From NCBI GenBank assembly GCA_015060455.1, contig SUYM01000024.1, forward strand, positions 1-44,563: a stretch of DNA of 44,563 nt, given 5' to 3'. The translations under genes were made by a program, and so were the position numbers. Below are positions 35,259 through 42,533 of the stretch, piece by piece (position 1 is the stretch's first letter; each line of letters begins with the position of its first letter). The notes beneath the pieces were generated by a model. The model was not told the origin of the DNA, ran no database searches, and saw only the letters and a list, made by a program, of their open reading frames with translations. The DNA is from Bacteroidales bacterium. GTDB lineage: Bacteria > Bacteroidota > Bacteroidia > Bacteroidales > UBA932.

Positions 35259-35278
35259 ATGCACCCTGAATCATGACA

Positions 35279-35314
35279 TGACCCCCGGAAGTTCTGTTCT
35301 GCTTCCGGGGGTCA
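35279..35314 (+). terminator. strong hairpin after the HdeD-like gene
   Basis: TGACCCCCGGAAG (35279-35291) and CTTCCGGGGGTCA (35302-35314) form a perfect 13-bp stem with a 10-nt loop, followed by AT-rich sequence. It may also serve the minus-strand small frame downstream. Confidence 0.75.
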
Positions 35315-35337
35315 ATCATTTAAAGTTCTTCAAGCGA

Positions 35338-35425
35338 TTACTTGTTCTCGAGCTCATCCCATGGGTTAGGAAGGAGCTGTCTCCACTTCTGGAGTCACTT
35401 CAGCAACTGTCTTGTTTTCTTCCAT
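35338..35425 (-). pseudogene. possible short peptide gene with a one-base frameshift
   Basis: On the minus strand, MEENKTVAEVTPEVETAPS ends at a stop (35366-35368), but the +1 frame continues PNPWDELENK to a stop at 35338-35340. Removing one T would give a smooth 28-aa acidic peptide, MEENKTVAEVTP... ending NPWDELENK. Both halves look protein-like, so a frameshift mutation or sequence error in a tiny gene is plausible. Function unknown. Confidence 0.3.
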
Positions 35426-35620
35426 GATTAAATTTTAAGAACAAACCAGTGGGTTAAATATTATTTACTGTGCTTTGCCTCAGCCACTTACATATAAAAG
35501 CACGATGATCGTGCGCCACTCCCAATAGCTATACTTCTTTACGGTGTTGTCCATTGTCTAAACAGTATCAAGGCCTAAACCTTGCGAATGTACTAAAAAT
35601 ATTCAGACTTCCCACAAGGC
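35426..35620. other. intergenic stretch without recognised features
   Basis: AT-rich sequence between the small minus-strand frame and the GpsA-like gene. A short palindrome, GCACGATGATCGTGC (35501-35515), is present. No gene or clear promoter was found. Confidence 0.4.
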
Positions 35621-36673
35621 TTACATGGTCTGGTCAAAAGTAAAGGCCTCCCAAGGAAGCTGTGCGTCCTTACCCTCATCAAGGACAGCGGCAGCATGGC
35701 AGAGCATCGGGAACATGCCCAGATCTGCCTTTCCAAGTTCGGCCTTACGGACCATAGCAGCATATACGCGGCGCGCAACCACAAGGCTCTCAAGAGTCAC
35801 GCCGGCAAGGATGTCAAGAGCCTCCTGATAGGTCTTGCCTTCACCCAGAAGGATACCGATATTACGTGTACGTCCGCCATATACGGTCACATAAAGGTCT
35901 CCGATTCCGATGTTCTCGCAGTCGCGTGATGCTCCCTGCATTTCAAGAAGATAGCGCATCTCCTTTACAGCCTGGTAGAATGCTCCGGCCTGAGAGTTAT
36001 AGTGTAGTCCGGCCTCAGCTCCGTGCTTGCGGTTTACAAGACCGATTGTCATTGCGATCGCAAGGGCATATCCGTTCTTGAGGGCAACTGCGCTTTCAAG
36101 ACCCAGGACATCGTTTGTGAGTGAAATATGATAGTAATCCGTTGCCATCGCCTCCTTCATCATCTTGAGTACTGCCGTATTTTCTCCACAGAAAGCGACC
36201 TCTGTCTGATCGTGGAATACGAGTTCGTAAGATGTACATGGACCGCCGATCGCGCACACTTCCCTATCGATACCCATCTTTGCCAGTTCTCTCTTCCAAT
36301 AGTCCGGATATGAGATCAGAGTACCATCTTCAAGATTGATAAGACCTTTCGTAACAGAAAGCACTGGAATTGAAGGGTCAAGATGAGCAAGGACCTCCGT
36401 AAGGAACCAGTCCACACCAAAGGATGAAACACCTCCGATAACGAAGTCTGCTCCTTCCACTGCAGTCTTCCAGTCCTCGAACTGATAATACTTGATGCCC
36501 TGAGGGAACGGAATATCGAACTTGAGGTGCTTGTTGTCCTTGATACACCCATCAATGATGTCACGGTCAAGAGGTGTACCTACGAGGCGGACCTCGTTTC
36601 CGTTTTCAAATGCAGGATAGGCAAGGGCAGAACCCATCATGCCTGCTCCGATAATTGTCACTGTCTTCTTCAT
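35621..36673 (-). CDS. glycerol-3-phosphate dehydrogenase (NAD(P)+)-like protein
   Basis: This 350-aa protein has an N-terminal Rossmann motif (VTIIGAGMMGSALAYPAFENG, GxGxxG at residues about 9-14) and the GpsA-type core: VLSVTKGLI, IGGPCTSYEL, LESAVALKNGYALAIAM (with the catalytic Lys region) and IGDLYVTVYGGRTRNIGILLGEG. It would reduce dihydroxyacetone phosphate to glycerol-3-phosphate for lipid synthesis. Some motifs (GGPCTSYEL instead of GPSFAxE) differ from classic GpsA, so this is a divergent paralogue and a related 2-hydroxy-type substrate is possible. It lies 46 bp after the large DUF4965 gene with no visible promoter in between, so it may be co-transcribed. Confidence 0.85.
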   Translation of the reverse strand: MKKTVTIIGAGMMGSALAYPAFENGNEVRLVGTPLDRDIIDGCIKDNKHLKFDIPFPQGIKYYQFEDWKTAVEGADFVIGGVSSFGVDWFLTEVLAHLDPSIPVLSVTKGLINLEDGTLISYPDYWKRELAKMGIDREVCAIGGPCTSYELVFHDQTEVAFCGENTAVLKMMKEAMATDYYHISLTNDVLGLESAVALKNGYALAIAMTIGLVNRKHGAEAGLHYNSQAGAFYQAVKEMRYLLEMQGASRDCENIGIGDLYVTVYGGRTRNIGILLGEGKTYQEALDILAGVTLESLVVARRVYAAMVRKAELGKADLGMFPMLCHAAAVLDEGKDAQLPWEAFTFDQTM

Positions 36674-36719
36674 ATCTATTCTTGTTTAACTTCAATTATG
36701 TTTTATCCGCTGCCTGCTT

Positions 36720-39137
36720 TCAGTCATTATAATCTATTTCCGCCAGCATCTTGATGAAATATGCTCCGACCACAGAGCGGGCGATGAACTGGCAGAACTC
36801 CGGTTTGTCTGTATAGAACCAGTCAGACATAGGTACACGATCGACGGTCTCGTTGTAGAATTTCCAGAGAGGGTCGATAAGCGCTTCGAACTGCTCATCA
36901 CTGTCCGCCATCGTCGCTGTCCAGATGATCCAGTCTGACTTGGTGTAAGTCGAGCGGTTGTCCAGAGGGAGACCGAAGACATTCTGCTTTGTCAGATAAT
37001 ACGGAATCTCGACATCCATGATATCATCGTCAAACACCTCCAGGTCAAGAAGCTTGTCCCATACAAGATTGTATTTCTGGCTCCAGGTGCCTTCGCGGTC
37101 GAAGGTAAGCTTGTAATGGTCAGCCTCGGCAGCCATCTTCTTCCACTGCGAGGCAAGGTCCCTGGCGATGGACATATACTTGTCGGAACTCTCGCCCAGG
37201 CCGAGCATATCGGCCATACGCGCATAGGCTGCGATGCCGAGGATGGCCTTTACCGAGAGGTTGGCATTGTGGGCGAAATGACCGGCGAAATCGTCCGTAC
37301 ACAGCTGATTTTCAGGGTCGAGACCGAACTCGCAGAGATAGTCTGCCCAAACGGACATCACGTCCCAATGCTCCTTGGCGTAGGCCGTGCTGTCCTCATA
37401 CAGACACACTGCTGCAGTTCCTATAAGCATGTTTCCGGCCTCCTCGACCGGCATGTCGTAAGGATAGGTCTGGCCGTTGGCCAGAGGATAGGTTCCCACA
37501 TCGTGAGCAGGGAAAGGCTTGGTCCAGCGTCCGCTCTCGCTGTAGTGGAAAATATGGTTCATCAGGGCCTTGGCAAGCTCTGTATTGTATTTAAAGAAAA
37601 TCGGGAATGAAGGATAGGTGATATCGACTGTGCCGATGGAACCGTTGCTGTTGTTCTCCTTGGAGAGGAACATCAGGAAGCCCTCATTTGCCTGAACAAG
37701 CTTGTGGGCCGTAATCGCCTGACGGTATGCAAGAGCGCAGAGTTCGGCATATTTCCTTCCGCCGGCTGCGGTGGCCTCCTTCATAAGCTGGCTATCGAAC
37801 TTTTCCGCTGCCTTTGACAATCTGGCGAACTGCTTATGGGCCAGCTCGAACTGGCTCTCGATGGTCACGTCACCCGTGCGGTTCCAGTACGGACGGAGAT
37901 TCTCGCCGAAATACTGCACCGAATACAGGTCGTCATAACCTATCATGAACCTGCCCTCGGATGTCTTTACCCTGCCTAAATCCTGAGTAAACCTCATGAA
38001 ACCGTTTTCATCCACTGAGGCCTCTGTATTTCTCTCAGAGGCAGCCATATAGAATGCGCCCCAGTTGATACGATCATCGTCGCCTGCCTTGCCAAGAATA
38101 TCCTGCTCCGTGCCGGCAGCCGTCAGATAGACAAGGCCGTTCTGAGAATAAGTCTGCGAAACGGTCTCTTCGTTGCCATAGATGTTGACGCACCATGACG
38201 GCGTCGCCTCAAGCATGACCTTGACATCGTGCTTAGCACCGTCAAGTGACTTTACCTTGTACGAAATATAGTTCACAGGACGCGAAACAAGATCCAGATC
38301 GTCAAGGAACAAAGGCGCAAGGAAACTCAATGAAAGCTCGACAGGACCGCAGGTAAAGCCGTAATGGGTGTTCATGGCCTGCACGTCAGCATATAGCTGA
38401 GTGGCGGTCTGCCCACTATTTTCATCCACCCTCTTCTGTGCAATGACAGCCATATCGAACTGTGCCGAGCCCTTAGGGTTTGAACAATGGGCTGCAATCA
38501 CATTCCTGCCAGGGACCAACGAAGCGACAACCTCGTCTGAAAGTTTGACCCAGAGGCCGAATGCCTTCTTCTCAGTGTCATGCACCTTTATGCCATTTAC
38601 ATAAACGGTAGCATACTCATTGGCAGTAAGATAGAGGGAGACGTCCATTGCCGAAAGGTCATCGGCAATCTCGAATGTCCTTCTGACCCATAGCTCCGGA
38701 CCTTCCCAGACCGTATGCACCATCGGAACATATTTCTCAGACCCGAATGCACCCTCGCCGGATGTCCATTCTGTATCGTCATAGTCTCTTTCCATCCACT
38801 TTCCGGAAGGCTCGCTGAGCACATAACTTCCGGTCCATCCTTTCTTGTCAGAGATCCTCGCCAACGGAATCCTCATGGCAGAAGGCTTTCCAAGAAAGCG
38901 ATAGTCTGTCCCATCCACCGACACAACTCCAAGCAGCTGATGCTCAGCCCCTGTCCAGTGTGTTACCGGCGCATCATAGAGCCGGTCTGCTGCAGACCAC
39001 GCACTGGTGAACGGGTCGATAGTAATCAAAGGATAAGCAGGAGCACGGAGGACATTTCTCTCTTGTCCTGACACCGTGCAGGATAATGATGTCAGAACAA
39101 CCGCAAGAAGAATCCCTAACCTTGTCAATTTATTCAT
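36720..39137 (-). CDS. glutaminase-family (DUF4964/DUF5127/DUF4965/DUF1793) exported protein
   Basis: This 805-aa protein starts MNKLTRLGILLAVVLTSLSC, giving a probable lipoprotein. Domain order: N-terminal NVLRAPAYPLITIDPFTSAWSAADRLYDAPVTHWTG (about 28-63, DUF4964-like); an inserted beta-sandwich like the GH2 sugar-binding domain (VWVRRTFEIADD...TVYVNGIKVHD, about 120-235); then DUF5127; and the C-terminal alpha-barrel DUF4965/DUF1793 (SNGSIGTVDITYPSFPIFFKYN and ENQLCTDDFAGHFAHNANLSVKAILGIAAYA). Fungal relatives are annotated as glutaminase A, but in Bacteroidales these proteins sit in polysaccharide loci and the barrel resembles glycosidases, so a glycan role is equally likely. It is the promoter-distal end of the minus-strand operon. 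Confidence 0.85.
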   Translation of the reverse strand: MNKLTRLGILLAVVLTSLSCTVSGQERNVLRAPAYPLITIDPFTSAWSAADRLYDAPVTHWTGAEHQLLGVVSVDGTDYRFLGKPSAMRIPLARISDKKGWTGSYVLSEPSGKWMERDYDDTEWTSGEGAFGSEKYVPMVHTVWEGPELWVRRTFEIADDLSAMDVSLYLTANEYATVYVNGIKVHDTEKKAFGLWVKLSDEVVASLVPGRNVIAAHCSNPKGSAQFDMAVIAQKRVDENSGQTATQLYADVQAMNTHYGFTCGPVELSLSFLAPLFLDDLDLVSRPVNYISYKVKSLDGAKHDVKVMLEATPSWCVNIYGNEETVSQTYSQNGLVYLTAAGTEQDILGKAGDDDRINWGAFYMAASERNTEASVDENGFMRFTQDLGRVKTSEGRFMIGYDDLYSVQYFGENLRPYWNRTGDVTIESQFELAHKQFARLSKAAEKFDSQLMKEATAAGGRKYAELCALAYRQAITAHKLVQANEGFLMFLSKENNSNGSIGTVDITYPSFPIFFKYNTELAKALMNHIFHYSESGRWTKPFPAHDVGTYPLANGQTYPYDMPVEEAGNMLIGTAAVCLYEDSTAYAKEHWDVMSVWADYLCEFGLDPENQLCTDDFAGHFAHNANLSVKAILGIAAYARMADMLGLGESSDKYMSIARDLASQWKKMAAEADHYKLTFDREGTWSQKYNLVWDKLLDLEVFDDDIMDVEIPYYLTKQNVFGLPLDNRSTYTKSDWIIWTATMADSDEQFEALIDPLWKFYNETVDRVPMSDWFYTDKPEFCQFIARSVVGAYFIKMLAEIDYND

Positions 39138-39144
39138 AAACTTA

Positions 39145-39789
39145 TTATAATCTTACATAAAGTGCCAAATACACCACATTTTGATGTGGCTTGTCAATAT
39201 CATAGTGCTGATAGCGTATATAGTCCGCTGAAACACTAAAATGCTTGCTGATCTTGAAGTCTGCTCCAAGATAGTAGCGCGTCTTTATAAATCTGTCATA
39301 CCAATAAGGTTCCGCCGCCAGATGCAGGCTGACCGGTATCTTAGGAATCAGATATTCCGCCTTCAATCTGTTTCGGACTGCGAAAGATAATTTTCCCGTC
39401 TTGACATGATGGCTCAACTGGAACCTGTTTCTGAAAGAGAAACGGAAATCAGAAGCCTTCCAATGAAAAGTCACATCAGGGATGTACCTCAAATAAAATC
39501 CGGAATAGAAGGACTGCAGGAAATCCACCTGAACCTGTAGTCTGAGCCATGACAGAGGATTATATCCTACGATGGGCCTCAGCACAAATTCATTACTGGT
39601 CAGACCATATCCTTTATCGATAGTGCAATACTCCACCATACCCCCGACATGCCATTTGCCTAAATCCTTCCGGACTATGACATCCAGCCAGGTGGCAAAG
39701 GCATCATCGGGTTTTTCCACTTCAATTTCCTGAGCAGATGCGGAGAACTGCACTAACGGAATAAGGAATATCAGCAAAAGGCGCTTCAT
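39145..39789 (-). CDS. DUF2490-type outer-membrane beta-barrel protein
   Basis: This 214-aa protein has a signal peptide (MKRLLLIFLIPLVQFSASA) and alternating amphipathic strands throughout, for example GGMVEYCTIDKGYGLTSNEFVLRPIVGYNPL, FSFRNRFQLSHHVKTGKLSFAVRNRLKAEYLI and the terminal NVVYLALYVRL. This fits the DUF2490 family of small outer-membrane barrels. No catalytic motif is visible. It sits 2 nt after the PHP gene and 7 nt before the DUF4965 gene. Function unknown. Confidence 0.8.
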   Translation of the reverse strand: MKRLLLIFLIPLVQFSASAQEIEVEKPDDAFATWLDVIVRKDLGKWHVGGMVEYCTIDKGYGLTSNEFVLRPIVGYNPLSWLRLQVQVDFLQSFYSGFYLRYIPDVTFHWKASDFRFSFRNRFQLSHHVKTGKLSFAVRNRLKAEYLIPKIPVSLHLAAEPYWYDRFIKTRYYLGADFKISKHFSVSADYIRYQHYDIDKPHQNVVYLALYVRL

Positions 39790-39790
39790 C

Positions 39791-40939
39791 TTACTGCGGA
39801 CGAGTCAGATGTACTCTGTACAGGAGAGGTTTCTGTGGTGCCGTATGGAAATTCTCCACATAGAACGACAGATCGAACTCATCAAGCTTGAGCGGAGCAC
39901 CATAATACTCTGAACCACCTACCCAATACTTGACGGTCTCCTGAGGATAGATTATAAGGAAACGCTTGTACTGAACATTCTCACTGTCAGGAGCCTTCCT
40001 CAATATGATAGGAATATTTGTCCTGTTGACAAATGTGATTTCGCATGAGCGTTTATGGAATTTCACGTCAGTCATTTCAAGACTTGCCTCGAAAAGTGGA
40101 GTAAGAACCTCCTCGCTGCCATAAATCATTCCGTCACCATACACTGCAGTGCGACGGGCCTGCAAAGCCTCCTTCACACCCTCTACGCTGCGCTCCTTGC
40201 TGAAGATCAATGTACATGGGCGAAGTACGCCGGCATTGAAGTTCATCTCAAGAGCCACAGGTGAATGGAAATCCGTACCTCCTATAAGAGTGAGATTTCG
40301 GTCGATCGCCCACTGATGGGCCTCAGCAGAATAACCGTCACAGGAGTTATAGATCTCGATACCATCCATAAGGTCCTTCTTGTAGAGTTTGGTATGCTCC
40401 GGGAACCACTTGGTCTCATTAGGAGCCTGAGCTGACCAATGAGGATGATTCCACACATTGAAGGAGCCCTGCTTGCGTGCCTCGGTAAGGGACGCCTCCA
40501 TTGCCTTGTAATGATCCTTCTCGGCATCATTCAAAGCTGCTATCGGCTCGTTATCGGTAACAAAAAGAGTGTTGAAATGTCCCGGAGGAAGACCACGGGT
40601 CACTTCTCCTCCGTGGATCACTATGATGCCACGCTTTTTTCCATGCTTCTCAGCAATGCGATATGACTCATTGAGGTCACAGTTGAAAAGACCGGCCTTG
40701 ACCATTCTTCTGTGACGGTCATCGATGTGGTCTGTTATGCAGACGACATCAAGTCCCTCAAGGTAGGCCTCGTCAATACGGGATGTAGGCCATACATCTC
40801 CGTCCGAGAAACGGGTATGAATATGCATCTCGCCCTTCAGGGTCAGAAAGCCTTCCACATCAGGGAACACATGCTTATTCTGAGCTGAAAGCGAAAGCGA
40901 TGCAACACACAATATAAGGATTGAATAAAACTTCTTCAT
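39791..40939 (-). CDS. PHP-domain phosphoesterase, exported (Sb-PDE-like)
   Basis: This 382-aa protein has a signal peptide (MKKFYSILILCVASLSLSAQ) followed by a PHP metal-dependent phosphoesterase domain: LKGEMHIHTRFSDGDVWPTSRIDEAYLEGLDVVCITDHID supplies the first metal-binding His-x-His, Asp and DH residues. VIHGGEVT, SFNVWNHPHW and TLIGGTDFHSP supply the remaining Glu, His and DxH ligands. The last 90 residues form a separate beta domain. The family layout (HTxFSDGxVWPxxRVDEA) matches exported phosphodiesterases called Sb-PDE-like. The natural substrate is unknown. All metal-ligand motifs are intact, so it is likely active. Confidence 0.85.
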   Translation of the reverse strand: MKKFYSILILCVASLSLSAQNKHVFPDVEGFLTLKGEMHIHTRFSDGDVWPTSRIDEAYLEGLDVVCITDHIDDRHRRMVKAGLFNCDLNESYRIAEKHGKKRGIIVIHGGEVTRGLPPGHFNTLFVTDNEPIAALNDAEKDHYKAMEASLTEARKQGSFNVWNHPHWSAQAPNETKWFPEHTKLYKKDLMDGIEIYNSCDGYSAEAHQWAIDRNLTLIGGTDFHSPVALEMNFNAGVLRPCTLIFSKERSVEGVKEALQARRTAVYGDGMIYGSEEVLTPLFEASLEMTDVKFHKRSCEITFVNRTNIPIILRKAPDSENVQYKRFLIIYPQETVKYWVGGSEYYGAPLKLDEFDLSFYVENFHTAPQKPLLYRVHLTRPQ

Positions 40940-40953
40940 CTCTTCTATAATTA

Positions 40954-42528
40954 TTAGAACTGACTCATCCAGCCATGAAGCTTGTCATTGAGGTCAAGCC
41001 AGCTTGTTGTACTGTGGCCACCGTAATCATAAACCGCGACATAATGTCTGTCACTGTTTGAGAGTCTGAACAGAGCATCCCTCATGACTGCTCCATTCCA
41101 CTTCTGAGGGACTACGGAATCATTTGTAGAATACGCAACAAACGCACGAGGAGTGTCCTCATCTACGAGTTTATGCACAGACCATGTATCTACCAGCGAC
41201 TGCGACGGATTCGGGCCGAGGAAATTGTTGGTAGAGCCGGCATGTGTCTTTCCTGGCTCCATAGTAATCACCGGATACAGAAGTATCTGGAAATCAACAA
41301 TATCCTTATTATATGCCGCAGTGATACCTGCGAGATGTCCGCCGGCAGATCTTCCAGACACGCCGATCTTACGGTACTGTCCCCATTCGGCTGAATTTTC
41401 ATCCAGCACAGCAAGCGCATTGGCAGCATCCTCGACTGTATATTCGTAGCGTCCCTGCCACTGACGGCAAGGCAGACGGTAGAGCAGAGTGGCAATTGTA
41501 GTGTTCGTACCGAGCAGGTGCTCGATCTTGGATTCATCTCCACTTGTTCCGGCATAACCGCCGCCAGGACAATAGAGAACCGCCTTGTCGTTTCCTGTGC
41601 TCACATTATAAATAAGCAGCTGATTGCGTCCGATCAGGCCGTCGCTATTGATGGTATATCCGTTAAGATTAACCACGTACTGTGGCTTGAGAGAGTAGTT
41701 TTCATAAGCGGAAACATCGTCAGTATAAGTCGGCACAGTAACGAATATTGTCTCTGTTTCATATACCCCCGGCTCGATGATACCCTTGATCGGGAGGACA
41801 AAAGGCTTTTCTCTGTTCTGAGACTTCACCTTCTTCTGATCTACAGAGAGGACCATCTTGACCTTTCTTCCGTCTGCCGATGGAGTGACAGAAATCGAAT
41901 ACATGTCAGATGGCAGCAGATCGCAGTCTGCATAATGATTCTCATTATAATACTCTACCAAAGCCTGCGGATCCTCTGGTACGACAAAGTCACATTCTAC
42001 TGTCAGACCATTTGATTTGAGGAACTCAGACTCGTTAGGATCATCTGCAACCAGTTCAAGCTTTTCCCCTGCGACAAAATACCTCGTCTTGAAGCCTTTG
42101 ATCTTCAAGGACACATCATGACGGAACAGGTCATATCCCTGACGGATAGTAACATACTGCGGGTCTGCCTCTCCGTCTGCAGAGATATAGATTACAGCAG
42201 AACGCTCCTCAAAGACGTTCTCTATAGGAGCTACAACAACAGGAAGGACATCACAACCCTTGTCCGCATCATATTTCCTTTCACCTAATGTAATCCACTG
42301 CCTGGCAAGGGCTCCTGAGAGAGCGACTTCGTATTCGCAATCCGTCTCTATACATATATTATAAGAAATTCCCTCGACATCGGCCTGCAAGGAGGAAAGA
42401 TCCGCGTCCGGCTGTCCTTCCAGAGAAATGCTTATGACACTCTTCTGGTCTGCGGCAATTTCATCCTGACAGGAGGCAAACGAAAATGCCAAGGCAATCA
42501 GGGGGATAACATAAAATATTTTCTTCAT
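40954..42528 (-). CDS. alpha/beta-hydrolase esterase lipoprotein with N-terminal binding domains
   Basis: This 524-aa protein has a lipoprotein signal ending ALAFSFASC. Residues about 25-130 look like a BACON-type domain (EYEVALSGALARQWITLGER...YVTIRQGYD), and residues about 135-260 like a DUF1735-type adhesion domain. The C-terminal half is an alpha/beta hydrolase of the lipase/acetyl-xylan-esterase group: VLYCPGGGYAG (oxyanion hole), VSGRSAGGHLAG with nucleophile Ser394, NDSVVP (acid) and YDYGGHST (His). The binding domains suggest attachment to a glycan at the cell surface while ester groups are removed. The ATG at 42537 overlaps the upstream stop; I prefer MKKIF at 42528. Confidence 0.85.
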   Translation of the reverse strand: MKKIFYVIPLIALAFSFASCQDEIAADQKSVISISLEGQPDADLSSLQADVEGISYNICIETDCEYEVALSGALARQWITLGERKYDADKGCDVLPVVVAPIENVFEERSAVIYISADGEADPQYVTIRQGYDLFRHDVSLKIKGFKTRYFVAGEKLELVADDPNESEFLKSNGLTVECDFVVPEDPQALVEYYNENHYADCDLLPSDMYSISVTPSADGRKVKMVLSVDQKKVKSQNREKPFVLPIKGIIEPGVYETETIFVTVPTYTDDVSAYENYSLKPQYVVNLNGYTINSDGLIGRNQLLIYNVSTGNDKAVLYCPGGGYAGTSGDESKIEHLLGTNTTIATLLYRLPCRQWQGRYEYTVEDAANALAVLDENSAEWGQYRKIGVSGRSAGGHLAGITAAYNKDIVDFQILLYPVITMEPGKTHAGSTNNFLGPNPSQSLVDTWSVHKLVDEDTPRAFVAYSTNDSVVPQKWNGAVMRDALFRLSNSDRHYVAVYDYGGHSTTSWLDLNDKLHGWMSQF

Positions 42529-42533
42529 AAGCA

